A DNA stretch of 53,202 nt from Paracoccus sp. DMF-8 (GCF_029309835.1 NZ_JARJHL010000007.1:1-53202); one strand, 5' to 3'. Positions 9,772 to 20,328 are shown, counted from the first letter of the stretch. The notes: generated by a model not told the origin, from the letters alone. Made by a program: numbers and translations.

Positions 9772-10348
9772 CACTCACCCAGCCAAGTTGCTTGATCGCA
9801 CTTTCAAGCTCGGCGCGAACGGCACCGATTTCGCGCCCTTGCGGGGCGCTGACCGTCGCCGCCTTGTCGAGATAGGCCACCGTTTCGGCCAGTTGCTTGC
9901 GCAGACGCCCCAGTTCGCTGACCCGGTGCAATTCCCTGCCGTGGTGAACGACGGGGGTGAGGGTCGGGGGAATGGTTTCGAAAGACGTGCCGCCGCAATC
10001 CGGGTTGACCAGCCCGACCTCGCCGCCAAGCGAGGCATAGGCGGCCGCAGCGACCACGGCCGCGCCGACATCCTTGATCGCGCCCGCGATGACCGGGTTG
10101 CCTTCAAGGCCGGCAGTCTGGATGGCGACCCCGATCCCGTCGAAGTTCTTGGACTTGATCGCCTCCAGTATCGTGCCCCGCACGATTTCGACGACATCGA
10201 GCCGCGTCAAGACGCTGGCGATGGGCGAAATGGGGGTCGGCGGGGTTTCATCGTCCGGACCCGGCATCCAGGCGCCGCCGCGGCCACCACCGATCCTCAC
10301 GACAAGATCCTTGATCAGGAACTCGTTTCTCATTCGATCCGATTGCAT
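9771..10348 (-). CDS. Unknown protein coupled to the lanthipeptide synthetase (candidate substrate or partner)
   Basis: About 190 residues. A strong Shine-Dalgarno (GGGAGG, complement of 10354-10359) lies five bases before the ATG at 10348, and a second ATG follows five codons later (MRNEFLIKDLVV). The N-terminus is FLIKDLVVRIGGGRGG, then a Pro-rich DDETPPTPISPIAS stretch. A hydrophobic helical part (VIAGAIKDVGAAVVAAAAYA) is followed by a short Thr/Ser-rich stretch with the only Cys, CGGTSFETIPPTLTPVV. A charged helical tail ends near LESAIKQLGW. The frame stays open past 9771 into the next gene, so a one-base indel probably hides the TGA that overlaps the synthetase ATG. I do not recognise the family. 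The position suggests substrate or accessory protein, but 190 residues is long for a lanthipeptide precursor. Confidence 0.65.
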
Positions 10349-10715
10349 TTCAACCTCCCGTTCTGAATTACAACAAGAGGTGACGCAGCCTGAAGCAAGC
10401 CTTTGATCAACGCGTAAAGGCAAGCCCCGATAGGCGCCCCTGACCCCCGAAAACCGGGCGAGATGTATATGTTCAGGTCGCCTGTCTGTTCCGAAAAGTC
10501 TTTGCAGTCTACGAATTTCCGGCCGGATTGTCCAGCGCCAACCCGATGGGTTTTGTTGCATCCCATGTGGTTGTGGCAGGGGGGCAGATCGGTCGTGAAC
10601 ACGCCGGACGGGCTGGATTTACGGGGTTTCATGCACGGATTGCCCCTGGAAATTCCTCTGGCGCAGCACCCCGAAGCGATGGGATAACGGGCATGACCCG
10701 GCGGCGGAGGTGATC
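10349..10715. other. Divergent intergenic region, 367 bp
   Basis: This gap lies between the minus-strand lanthipeptide unit and the plus-strand membrane gene, and must hold both promoters. Short open frames here lack codon-use signals and a ribosome site, so I annotate none. In particular I saw no short Cys/Ser/Thr-rich precursor peptide. I could not recognise a clear -35/-10 pair. Confidence 0.5.
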
Positions 10716-11366
10716 ATGCGGTATTTCGATTTCAGCAGTTGGCAGGGGGTCCTGACCACCCTGCTGGGCCTTGCGCTGTTCGCGCTGATCGGGGTCGGTA
10801 TCAGGGTGCTCATGCTGCTGACCATCCAGCAGCGCCAGCAGCGCATGAACCGCCAGATCAACGAACGGCTGCGCACGCTGATCGCCGCCTACAAGGTTCT
10901 GGGCGGCTCGTTCACCGGCGAATTGCGTGTTGATCCGACCCATCTGCGCGACCTGCGGCAGCGCACGGCCGAAACCGGGCTGGCTGACGCGACGGGTTCC
11001 GACCGCGCCCGACGCATCCGCGATGCGGTCGAGGCCGCGCTTTCGGACATCATCCTTCTGGGCACCGAGGAACAGGTGCGTCTGGCCAGTCATGCCGCGT
11101 CAGAGATGGTCTCCGGGCGGCCGGTCCAGACCGCCGAACTGGTCGTCTCGCTGCGCGACTTCATCCGCAAGGCGCTGGATCTGGAGCCGATGCCGGCAGA
11201 TGTCGCCATCCCCTTGCAGGGTCCGGTGCGACAATCGGGCAGTTCCTCCAGAAGCAGTGGACGCGGAGAGGGCGGCGGGGGCGGTGGCGGCGGTATGAGG
11301 GGCATGGGTGGTGGCGGTATGGGCATGGGGATCGGCATCGGCCGCCATGCCGACGATGGATCGTGA
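10716..11366 (+). CDS. Membrane-anchored protein with Gly/Met-rich tail
   Basis: 216 residues, unbroken. GGAGG at 10706-10710 sits five bases before the ATG at 10716, so this start is preferred over the GTG at 10710. One transmembrane helix spans about residues 12-36 (LTTLLGLALFALIGVGIRVL). A charged helical region with many Arg, Gln and Asn follows (IQQRQQRMNRQINERLRTL), then a soluble alpha-helical domain (ADATGSDRARRIRDAVEAAL). The tail from about residue 175 is low complexity: Ser/Gly, then a run of Gly and GMGMGIGIG. The family is not recognised. The helix arrangement suggests an inner-membrane protein with a cytoplasmic coiled domain. A terminator follows at 11413. Confidence 0.8.
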   Translation: MRYFDFSSWQGVLTTLLGLALFALIGVGIRVLMLLTIQQRQQRMNRQINERLRTLIAAYKVLGGSFTGELRVDPTHLRDLRQRTAETGLADATGSDRARRIRDAVEAALSDIILLGTEEQVRLASHAASEMVSGRPVQTAELVVSLRDFIRKALDLEPMPADVAIPLQGPVRQSGSSSRSSGRGEGGGGGGGGMRGMGGGGMGMGIGIGRHADDGS

Positions 11367-11412
11367 CCCCTGCCGGAATGGCACCACAAAGGCCGGGCAC
11401 GGCATGACGAAC

Positions 11413-11438
11413 AGCGGCAAATGGCTTGCCGCTTTTAT
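11413..11438 (+). terminator. Rho-independent terminator
   Basis: A perfect 8-bp stem, AGCGGCAA (11413-11420) and TTGCCGCT (11426-11433), with a 5-base loop is followed by TTTAT. It lies 47 bases after the Gly-rich membrane protein. It is also just past the end of the convergent takP gene, so it may serve both strands. Confidence 0.75.
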
Positions 11439-11462
11439 CGGTTCGAGGAGACCGCGATCCTG

Positions 11463-12578
11463 TTACTGACCAGCCGCCTGCGCGCCGAGAGACATAGCTG
11501 TCATAGAAAATTCAGCGACGCGGAACCATTCTGAAACCTTCTTCGCGGAATTCTTCCATTCGGGATAGATCTTGGCCCATGCCGGACTTTTCTGCCCATA
11601 TTCATCATAGAGCGCGAAAGCCTGCTTATAGGCTTCGTCCATCACATCGCGCGGCAGCGGACGCAACTGCGCCCCCTTGCCGACCAGCGACCGGATCGCC
11701 GTCGTGTTTTTCACATCGTAAAGCGACTGCATGTTGATATTCGCGGCATGGAATGCGGTATCCAGCGCGGCCTTGTATTCATCCGGCAGCTTTTCCCATT
11801 CGCCGGGATTGATGAAGAAGTGGATGGTCAGCCCGCCTTCCCAGAAGGAAGGATAATAGTAATAGGGCGCGATCTGATAGAAGCCGAGCCGCTCGTCGTC
11901 ATAAGGCCCGACCCATTCGGCGGCGTCGATGGTGCCCCGTTCCAGCGCCGGATAGATATCGCCGCCGGGCAGCTGCTGCGGCACCACGCCAAGGCGCGAC
12001 ATCACATCGCCCGCGACACCGGCGATCCGCATCTTGATCCCTCTCAGATCCTGCAGAGAGTTGATTTCCTTGCGGAACCAGCCGCCCATCTGACTTCCGG
12101 TCGCCCCGCCCGGACGCGCCATCAGCCCGTGGTCCTTCAGGAAATCGTCATAAGCCTCATTCCCGCCGCCATGATAAAGCCAGGCATTCTGCAACCGCGA
12201 ATTCAGCCCGAAGGGAATGGCCGAGCCAATGGCGAAAGCCGGATCCTTGCCGGTGAAACAATAGCCGCAGGTATGGGCGATTTCCACGGTATTCCCGGCC
12301 ACGGCATCAAGCGCCTGCCCGCCCGGAACGATCTCGCCCGCCTGAAAGACCTGAATTTCGAATTTCCCGCCGGTGCATTTCCTTGACACGCTCGGCCGCG
12401 TAAACAGCGCCGCCGTAAATCGTATCAAGGTTGTTCGGAAAACCCGAAGTCAGCCGCCAGCGGATATTCGGCGTGGACTGGGCAATGGCCGGTGCGGCCA
12501 ACGTGCCGCTGCAGCAGCGCCCAGCCCAAGGGTCGCTGATCTTTTCAGAAACCTGCGGCGTTCAATACGATCGGTCAT
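11463..12578 (-). CDS. takP: TRAP transporter solute-binding protein, TakP (2-oxoacid) type
   Basis: A periplasmic binding protein of about 370 residues. The start at 12578 gives MTDRIERRRFLKRSATLGLG, whose RRRFLK is a twin-arginine export signal. One indel after the signal shifts to the frame with GTLAAPAIAQSTPNIRW. The body matches the TakP/SmoM subfamily: VAGNTVEIAHTCGYCFTGKD, LRGIKMRIAGVAGDV (binding Arg), and GTIDAAEWVGPYDDERLG (binding Trp), then YYYYPSFWEGG. TakP proteins bind 2-oxoacids such as pyruvate and 2-oxobutyrate, so that is the best ligand guess. Order on the minus strand is dctQ, dctM, takP, a complete TRAP system. A 20-base gap separates it from dctM. Confidence 0.9.
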
Positions 12579-12598
12579 CCTCTTTTCCTTTCCTCCCG

Positions 12599-14245
12599 CT
12601 ATATAGCGCTTATTGGTTGCGGCGAACTATTGCCCGAAGGTCGGCGCCGGCAGGTGTCATTTCGCGGGCTGCCGATGCTGGGCGCCGGTGGCTCCGGTCC
12701 GTCGGCACCTGATCCGTCGGCGCGCCAAAGCCGGCGCGCAACAGGGGCTAGCCGCGGCGCTGGCCTCCAAAGCTCGGCAGGTGCTGTGCCGAGCTGGAGC
12801 GCAGCTCCCAGTGGCGCGGCGTCGCCGCGCCGCCCGGCAGGTTCGAGCCTGACGGTCGCGGGGTCGAAATCGACGACAGCGCCCTTGTAATGCATGACCA
12901 GTTGCGGGAACGACGCCACGATCAGCACCATGACAAGCTGGATCCCAAGCGAAGGGATCGCCCCAGATAGATCTGGCTCCGACGTGACCGGCTGGATCAG
13001 TGCCCCCGTCACCTTGTCGCGATATTGCCGCGACGGCGCGACCGATCTCAGGAAGAACAGCGAAAAGCCAAAGGGCGGGTGCATGAACGAGGTCTGCATG
13101 TTGATCGCCAGCATGACGCCGAACCACACCAGATCAATCCCCATGGCCTGAGCCGCTGGCGCCAGCAGCGGAATGATGATGAAGGCAAGTTCGAAGCAAT
13201 CCAGGAAAAGGCCAGAAAGAAGACCAGCAGGTTCGCCCGCGATCAGAAAACCCAAGGCGCCGCCGGGAATCGAGGTCATCAGATGTTCGACCCAGATGCG
13301 GCCGTCCACGCCATAGAAGGTCAGCGAAAAAACCCGCGCGCCCAGAAGGATCGCCAGCACGAAAGCCGACAGTTTCGCGGTTGCATAGATCGAGTCGCGC
13401 AGCAGCGGCAGAGTCAGCTTGCGCTTGATCAGCGCAAGGACAAGCGCGCCGACCGCGCCCATCGCGCCGCCTTCGGTCGGGGTGGCGATGCCCATAAAGA
13501 TCGTGCCCAGAACCAGAAACACCAAAATCAGCGGCGGGATCAGCGAGGTCACGACCCGCAGCAGCAAGCGGGCACCCCGCAGCGTCCGCGCCTCTGGCGG
13601 CAGGGCCGGGACCTTGTGCGGCCAGATGATCGAAACGACGACGATATACAGCATGTAGAAGCCGACCAGCATCAGCGCCGGGACCATCGCGCCCATGTAC
13701 ATATCACCGACGGACCGCCCAAGCTGGTCGGCCAGAACGATCAGCACCAGCGACGGCGGCACGATCTGCGCCAGCGTTCCTGACGCCGCGATCGTCCCCG
13801 CCGCAACCTTCCGATCATAGCCATAGCGCAGCATGATCGGCAGCGAGATCAGCCCCATCGAAATCACCGATGCTGCAACCACGCCCGTCGTCGCCCCCAA
13901 CAGTGCCCCGACCGCGATCACCGCGAATGCGATGCCGCCCCGCACCGGCCCGAAAAGCTGGCCGATGGTGTCCAGCAGATCCTCGGCCATGCCGGATCGT
14001 TCAAGGATCAGGCCCATGAAGGTGAAAAAGGGGATCGCGAGCATCGTCTCGTTCCCCATCTGGCCGAAAATCCGGTCAGGGATCGCGTGGAACAGATTGA
14101 CGGGCAGCAGCCCCAGCTCGATCCCGAACAGGCCGAAGGCCAGCCCAGTAAAGGCCAGCGCGAAGGCCACCGGATAGCCGAACAGCAGGACGACGATCAG
14201 CCCCAGGAACATCAGCGGGGCCATGTTTTCGACAATGAATTGCAT
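12599..14245 (-). CDS. dctM: TRAP transporter large permease subunit (DctM type)
   Basis: About 548 residues with roughly 12 hydrophobic spans. The start chosen is MQFIVENMAPLMFLGLIVVL at 14245; the frame is open further upstream but that part overlaps dctQ. Family signatures include GNETMLAIPFFTFMGLILER, GATTGVVAASVISMGLISLP, GTLAQIVPPSLVLIVLADQ, GIATPTEGGAMGAVGAL and MQTSFMHPPFGFSLFFLRS. A short garbled stretch around AGEPAGLLSGLFLDCFELAF points to a compensating indel pair. The last 90 residues are Pro/Ala/Arg-rich and could be frameshifted. It forms the sodium-coupled membrane channel with DctQ. Confidence 0.92.
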   Translation of the reverse strand: MQFIVENMAPLMFLGLIVVLLFGYPVAFALAFTGLAFGLFGIELGLLPVNLFHAIPDRIFGQMGNETMLAIPFFTFMGLILERSGMAEDLLDTIGQLFGPVRGGIAFAVIAVGALLGATTGVVAASVISMGLISLPIMLRYGYDRKVAAGTIAASGTLAQIVPPSLVLIVLADQLGRSVGDMYMGAMVPALMLVGFYMLYIVVVSIIWPHKVPALPPEARTLRGARLLLRVVTSLIPPLILVFLVLGTIFMGIATPTEGGAMGAVGALVLALIKRKLTLPLLRDSIYATAKLSAFVLAILLGARVFSLTFYGVDGRIWVEHLMTSIPGGALGFLIAGEPAGLLSGLFLDCFELAFIIIPLLAPAAQAMGIDLVWFGVMLAINMQTSFMHPPFGFSLFFLRSVAPSRQYRDKVTGALIQPVTSEPDLSGAIPSLGIQLVMVLIVASFPQLVMHYKGAVVDFDPATVRLEPAGRRGDAAPLGAALQLGTAPAELWRPAPRLAPVARRLWRADGSGADGPEPPAPSIGSPRNDTCRRRPSGNSSPQPISAI

Positions 14246-14804
14246 CGGGGCCCTCCAGTTCCGCAGCGTCGGCGTCTGCCACCTGCACGGGATCGGGCAG
14301 ATCCCCCCGCAGCCACGCAATGCGCTTGATGAGTTCGGAAATGCCCTGGATCCCAAGCGAGGTATAGCCAAGCGGGATCAGCATCCACGCGGGCCACAAC
14401 ACCAGCCCGCCCGTATTGTTCGAGCTTTCGCCCGAGGCCAGTTTCGCCAGAAAGACCGGCCACGACAGCCAGACGACGATCAGGCAGAGCGGCAGCAGGA
14501 ACAGGACCGTCCCGACGATATCGATATAGATCCTGCCCGCGCCGCCCGGATGCGGCTGTATAACAGATCGACGCGGACATGTTCATTGCTCATCAGCGTC
14601 CATGCCGGATACCAGCAGGAAGGCGGCGGAGAAAAGATACCACTGCGCCTCCAGCCAGGCATTCGAGCTAAGGCTGAATGCCTTTCGCGACACGGCATTG
14701 GTCGCCGAAATGATGATCGACGCGAGGATCAGCCAGGCGACGGCTTTTCCGATCAGTTCATTCGTTATGTCGATGGCGCGGGACAATGAGATGAGGGCGG
14801 TCAA
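14246..14804 (-). CDS. dctQ: TRAP transporter small permease subunit (DctQ type)
   Basis: A four-helix membrane protein of about 190 residues in three frame pieces. The first piece, from a TTG at 14804, has LIGKAVAWLILASIIISATN and AWLEAQWYLFSAAFLLVSG. The second has MSNEHVRVDLLYSRIR, a well-known DctQ block (NEHVRVD). The last has LWPAWMLIPLGYTSLGIQGI followed by a charged tail. Indels lie near 14590 and 14520-14400. The stop is not resolved: the tail frame runs on to 14076 inside dctM, so I end the feature at the dctM start. GGAGCAAGG before the TTG is a fair ribosome site. It is the first gene of the TRAP operon. Confidence 0.82.
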
Positions 14805-14956
14805 ACCTTGCTCCGTTCAGGTCATGCGCAAGGCGCACTTTCGGTAGAGTAATTTCCCGCCGCAGATCCGACAAGTTTTTTCGACAACCGGGTCCAGAAA
14901 ACTCCGTCACGTCCGTATTGCCGGGACAGCCCCTGCCCCCGGCGGCCAAAATGCAA

Positions 14957-14983
14957 AACGCCGCGCCAGTGCTGCGCGGCGTT
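14957..14983 (-). terminator. Rho-independent terminator for the minus-strand TonB receptor
   Basis: AACGCCGCGC (14957-14966) and GCGCGGCGTT (14974-14983) form a perfect 10-bp stem with a 7-base loop. Read on the minus strand it is followed by TTTGCATTTTGG. It lies 24 bases past the receptor stop codon. Confidence 0.8.
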
Positions 14984-15007
14984 CTGTTGCAGCCCGCAGG
15001 GCCGCGA

Positions 15008-17113
15008 TTACCAGCGGTGGCGCAGGGTCGCCTTGATTTCGCGGGCATCGCCATAGAAGGTCGCGGTATTGTCGAAATTCATCGTCGCGACATAGTCGCG
15101 GTCGAACAGGTTCGTCACATTCACCGCGATTTCCGTCGTCTCGCCAATCGGATAGCTGGCCATCGCGTCAAAGATCACGGCCGAACCGATGGGCGTCGTA
15201 TTCGCGTCATCGGCGAAACGCTTGCCTTCCAGCCGGGCGCCCGCGCCGATCTTCAGCCCGTCCAGCGCATTGTCGGCGGCAAAGCTGTAATCCGCCCAGA
15301 TCGAGGCGACATGGCGCGGCGTCAGCAGCGGGCGGTTGCCGTCCAGCGCGCCGCCTTCGATCCGCGCATCCCAATAGGCATAGGCGAAATTCAGGTTCAG
15401 CCGGTCGTCCAGCAGGGGCAGACGGCCTTCCAGCTCGACCCCGCGCACCGATGCGCCGGGCAGCGAAAAGACAGTGCCGTCGTCATTGCGGCGCAGGATG
15501 TTGCTTTGGTCCAGATCGAACAGGGCAAAGCTGATCAGCGCATCCGTACCCGCCGGGCGGTATTTCACGCCCGCCTCGTATTGTTTGGCGCGCACCGGTT
15601 TCGGATCATCCACGGACGCAGTGTAATAGGTCGCCAGCGGATCAAAGGATTCGAATAATTGCCATAGAACGACAGGTCATCCGTCGCCTTGTAGGTCAGG
15701 CCCGCGCGCTTGGTAAAGGCGGTCTGCTTGCTGCCGGTATCGGCCCCGGCCACATCGGTCCTGACCCGGTCATAGCGCCCGCCAAGCGTCACGATCCAGC
15801 GGTCGTTGATGGTCAGTTCCTCTTGCAGATACAGGCCGGCCGCCTTTTGCGTCATGTCGGTCGTGGTCGAGGGCGACAGGTTGATGCAGGACATCCCGCA
15901 GGGGATCGGGTTGTTGATGTCGATGGCGCCTGCCGTGCCGAACCATGTTCGTTCGTAAACGTCGTCATCGGTATAATCGACGCCGATCAGGCTGCGGCTT
16001 TGCATGCCCTTCAGCGTGGTTTCATATTGCAGCTGCGTGTCGACGGCCATGCGCTTGGCCTCGCCGCGCATCAGATAGGCGTAACGGCCGGTGGGCGATC
16101 CGGCCTGCACATAGGCCTGCTGATACAGCATGTCGAAATTCGAATAGCGCGCATTCTGGCGAAAGGTCAGCCCGCCCCCGAAATCATGGGTGAATTCGTA
16201 GCCGATGGCGCGCTCTGTGCGGTCCATGGCGGCAAAATCAGGCTCGCCGAAATAGGTGTCATGCGGCAGCGTCGACCCCACGGGGATCGAATTCCCGGTA
16301 TTGCCGAATTGCTGGTAGAAGCTGGCCAGCAGCGTCAGCGTGGTCTGGGCCGAGGGGCTCCATGTCAGGGCGGGCGCGATATAACGGCGGTCGTCGCGCA
16401 GCGCCGGGTTGCCATCGGTCGAGATCCTGCCATTTCGCGGTCAGGCGATAGGTCCAGACCCCCTCCGCATCCAGCGGCGCGCCGGTATCAATGCCGATTT
16501 CGGCGTGGTCTTCGCCGACCGAGGTATAGACCTCGCCAAAGGGATCCTGCAGCGGGCGTTTGGTGATGACATTGATCAGCCCGCCCGGCGCGTTCAGCCC
16601 GAACAGGGTCGAGGTTGCGCCTTTCAGCACCTCGATATGTTCGACGGAATAGGGCTCGATCCGGCCGCCGGTGAAATTGAAGGTGCGCAGCGGCAGCCCG
16701 TCGCGATAGACGCCGCCCGCCGAAAAGCCGCGGATGCGGAAAAAGTCGTAGCGGTTGTCCGAACCGTATTCGTCGGTCGTCACGCTGGAGGTATAGGACA
16801 GCGCCTGCATCAGATCGTTCGGGGCGCGGGTCTTCAGTTCCTCGGCGGTGACGACGGACACCTGCGCGCGGGCGTCGATGATTTCGGTGGGCGTCTTCGC
16901 CACCCGTCGCCGTACTAGCCGCGACCGGTTCGCTGTTCTGCCACACGCCCTGCCGTGGATATAGACCGTGTCCAGCACGATGGTGTCCGGCGCAGGATCG
17001 GCGTCCTGTGCCAAGCCCCCCGATGCGGCCAGGGTCGAGGCCATCAGCCCGGCCATCACCCGGCACGCAGGCCAGCCCCGGATATCCTGCGGAATGCGGA
17101 TCATCTTCGCCAT
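15008..17113 (-). CDS. TonB-dependent siderophore receptor
   Basis: An outer-membrane receptor of about 700 residues. It starts MAKMIRIPQDIRGWPACRVM at 17113 with AGGAGAAC just upstream, then a signal peptide ending near ASGGLAQDADPAP. The plug domain reads AQVSVVTAEELKTRAPNDLM, FFRIRGFSAGGVYRDGLPLR and IEVLKGATSTLFGLNAPGGL. The barrel ends DYVATMNFDNTATFYGDARE then ATLRHRW, with a terminal aromatic residue as is typical of outer-membrane barrels. The VTNLFDRDYVATMNF block is the siderophore-receptor C-box. Indels near 16960, 16420, 16280 and 15640 break the frame. The ligand is probably a ferric siderophore. No siderophore synthesis genes are in the window. Confidence 0.9.
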
Positions 17114-17548
17114 GTCGTTCTCCTGTCCTGAGAGCCTGGCTTGCGGCACCGAAAGGTTGGCTGGCATGGCAATGTCTGCCCGCTTGAACCGGCGGGCATA
17201 GTGCCAGACCCTCATGGGCTGGCATTTGGGGGCTGGTTAGCGCAGTTCGCGCAGGGTCGTGATCGCATGATTCCCGCTGCGATTTGCGAGAAAATCGCTG
17301 GAAAATCACCGGGGTTTCGCGGCCGTCGGGATTGCGGCGGGCGGGCGGGCGCGCCGCGCCACAACATCGGAATGCGACACAGCGCCCTTCGCGACCCGTG
17401 CTTGTCGGGTCACATTTGTGTCATATCCGCCACGCCATTCCGTGATCTGGTCCAAGGCGATTGATTCGTTAACCAAACCTGCCAAACAGCAGCGCAAAAG
17501 CCAGCCCGACAGGCAAGCCACCCCCCAAACGCTTGGAAAGGCTGGCTC
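17114..17548. other. Divergent intergenic region between two TonB receptors, 435 bp
   Basis: The region must hold promoters for both receptors. I looked for a Fur box (GATAATGATAATCATTATC type) and saw none with convincing similarity. TTGATTCGTTAACCAAAC at about 17460-17477 is the most AT-rich spot. No open frame with good codon use is present. Confidence 0.5.
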
Positions 17549-19735
17549 ATGTCACACCGAACCCGAAACCACTACCTGTCCCGCGCGCATATGACCACGG
17601 CGCCCCGGCGCGGGCGTCCTGTCGCTGCTTTGCGGCGCGGCAGTTGCGCAGGACAGCACCACCGAAGGCATCGTCATTCTGGATGAGGTGGTCATCAGCG
17701 CCGCCCCCGCCACGGAAACCGAAAACTCGGAGAGCTGGACGACCGAATGGATGCGTTCCGCCACCGGTCTGGTGCTGAGCCAAAAAGGAAACGCCGCAAT
17801 CGACCAGCGCGATCACCCATCAGCAGATGCAGGATCGCAATATCACGACCATCGAGGAAACGATGAATGCCGCGACCGGCATCACGGTTCAGGCCTTCGA
17901 AAGCGACCGCATCAACTATTATTCGCGCGGTTTTTGTCGATTCATATCAATGATGGCGTCCCAGCCCCGCGCAACGGCGCCTGGACCTTTGGCGACAACA
18001 ATGGCGACATGGCGCTGTTCGACCATGTCGAAATCGTGCGCGGCGCCAACAGGTTGATGCAGGGCGCGGGCGAAGACGGCGCCTCAGTCAACTTTATCCG
18101 CAAACGCCCGACCGCAGAATTCCAAAATCAGGCTGCGGTGTCGCTGGCCTATCCGCGCGGCGCACGGATCAGATCCGATGTGTCCGGTGCGCTGGGCAAG
18201 CGGCAGCCTGCGCGGCCGTCTGGTCAGCGTCGTCGACAGCCGCGACGGTTTTCTGGATAGTTATCACAAGGACAAATATGTCCTGTTCGGCGCCATCGAG
18301 GCCGATCTGAGCGACGGCACCGTGCTCAGCGCCGGTCTCAGCTATCAGAAAGCCAAGGCCGACAATGTGACATGGGGCGGCCTGCCGCCGTTCTACGCGG
18401 ATGGCGGGCTGATCGACTGGAAACGCGGATCGACGCTTGGCGCGGACTGGACCTATAACGACACCGAACGGACCGAGGCTTTCGCGGCGATCGAACATGT
18501 CTTTGACAACGGCTGGACCGCGCGCGTGACCGCGATCCGTATCCGCAGCGAGGCGGATATGGAACTGACCTGGATCACCGGCACCCCGGACCGCGAAACC
18601 GGGCTTGGCATGTCATCCTGGGCCGCGAAATACAACGGCACGACAAAGGTTTCGTCGCTGAATGCTGCACTGAACGGCGATTTTCTGGGCCTTGGCCGCG
18701 ATCACCAATTCGTCCTCGGTGCCATGGCCTCGGATTTCAAAAGCAACTATTACGGCCACGCGGTCGATACGACGACCATGCCGCCGGTCGGCAATGTCTT
18801 TGACTGGGACGGCAGCTATCCGCGCCCCGGCTTTTCCGACGATGTGACCAGTTCATGGGACAGCAGACAGCGCCAATACGGCCTGTATGCGACGGGCAAG
18901 TTTCAGGCGACCGATGCCCTGTCCGTCATCGCCGGCGCTCGCGCGAACTGGTGGAAAGGCACCGAGGCGTCGCTTGGCAGCCCGACGCATGAATACAACT
19001 ATAGCGGCGAAATCACACCCTATCTGGGCTTCACCTATGACCTGAACCCGACCTATACGGCCTATGGCAGCGTCACCAGCATCTACAAGCCGCAGATCGC
19101 GCAAGACATCAGCGGCGATTATCTGGATCCGACCTATGGCTGGAACTACGAACTGGGGCTCAAGGCCGATCTGATGGGCGGGGCGCTTTATGCCTCGGCC
19201 GCGATTTTCCAGACCGACCAGAAGGACGTGGCGAACTGGGTCGGCTATGATGAAACCCGCCTGCGCGACATCTATGAAAGCATCGACGGCACGAAAACCC
19301 GCGGCTTTGAAATCGAGGCGGCAGGCGCGATCACCGACCGCTGGAAACTGTCGGCCGGCTATACCTTCCGCACCTCGAAAGACGGCGATGGCAACCGCTT
19401 TGCGGCCGACCAGCCCAAGCATACGCTGAAACTGGCCACAGATTACCGGCTGGCTGCATTCGACGACCGTCTGGTCGTCGGTGGCGCGATGCGCTGGCAA
19501 AGCGGCACGGACGGCATGGATTTCACCTCGGAAATCGAACAGCCGAACGTCCATCAGGGCAGCTATGCGGTCTTTGACCTGAACGCGAAATACGACCTGA
19601 ACGACAGGACCGAGCTGGCTTTCTCTCATCAACAACGTCCTGAACAAGAAATATTACGCGACCACCGGGTTTTACGACACCGTCGTTTATGGCGACGAGC
19701 GTTCGGCGGATCTGACCCTGCGCGCGAAATTCTGA
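17549..19735 (+). CDS. Second TonB-dependent siderophore receptor (FpvA/FhuE-like)
   Basis: About 725 residues, mostly in one long frame from 18178 to 19635 plus broken ends. The start ATG at 17549 follows GGAAAGG. An N-terminal signal region is badly garbled (17580-17660). The plug shows MQDRNITTIEETMNAATGIT, INYYSRGF, FDHVEIVRGANRLMQGAGE and SVNFIRKRPTAEF. The barrel includes YNDTERTEAFAAIEHVFDNG and TRGFEIEAAGAITDRWKLSA. An indel near 19625 precedes INNVLNKKYYATTGFYDTVV (C-box) and the last residues LRAKF, ending in Phe. The layout matches ferric coprogen/pyoverdine-type receptors. It lies divergent to the other receptor, suggesting shared iron control, which I did not see directly. Confidence 0.9.
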
Positions 19736-20040
19736 CAGGCCCATGCCACGGACCGCCGTCCGCCGGATCACCTGCGAGCGGCGGTTATCCCGGCCCGCAC
19801 AGCGGGCAGCCACGCTGCAACTGATCGCTGTCGTGGGCAGGCCTGATCGCCTAAAGCTCTCGCGGCGCGGGTGAATCCGGAAATGGTTAAGCTTTCGGTC
19901 GCGCCATCCATCCAGACAGGCGTAGAGTTGTCCGTTAGCATCTGCCAACATGTATCGAGTTTTTCCATTAAATCCGCATTCCTGGACGCGTCGATGGCTG
20001 ATGCCAGTCGCCGGCTGCCGGATCATATCATGAGGCCTCT
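19736..20040. other. 305-bp gap with a possible transposase remnant (minus strand)
   Basis: Reading the minus strand from about 20030 gives ECGFNGKTRYMLADANGQLY. This loosely resembles the GG-STKIHxLADANGxP block of IS5-type transposases, but no catalytic motifs or terminal repeats are visible. It could be a small IS scar. Nothing else recognisable is present. Confidence 0.3.
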
Positions 20041-20328
20041 GTGAACGCTCGCAGTCATTTCGTCCCACCTCCACCCAAGTGCCGCCGCCGCCGACCTATT
20101 CGCAAACGCGTCGACGCGCATGAGCCCGTCGATTTCAGCCTGTCGGTCGAGGCGCCGCGCCGGATCGTCTTTCGCATGGTGGATCAGGACGGCAAGATCG
20201 CCGATTCGGCCCTGACCCGCGACATGGCCATCCGGATGAGCGAAACGATCCTCAAGGTCGGCAGGTTGATCGAATGGTTCGACGACGGCAACAAGCCGAC
20301 GGGCAAGATCAACCTGAGAGACGACTGA
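20041..20328 (+). CDS. Small protein of unknown function
   Basis: 95 codons from a GTG at 20041. The first 25 residues are basic and Pro-rich and could be out of the true frame. From about residue 28 the composition looks like a real protein: VDFSLSVEAPRRIVFRMVDQ followed by DGKIADSALTRDMAIRMSET and LKVGRLIEWFDDGNKPTGKI. No family is recognised and no membrane segment is present. It precedes a DUF883-type gene on the same strand by about 90 bases and may share a transcript with it. The start is uncertain. Confidence 0.5.
   Translation: MNARSHFVPPPPKCRRRRPIRKRVDAHEPVDFSLSVEAPRRIVFRMVDQDGKIADSALTRDMAIRMSETILKVGRLIEWFDDGNKPTGKINLRDD

Noticed and set aside
10463..10713. Short plus-strand frames upstream of the membrane gene as lanthipeptide precursors
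   Set aside because: They are on the opposite strand, lack a leader-like helix and a ribosome site, and have no Cys/Ser/Thr clustering of the usual kind.
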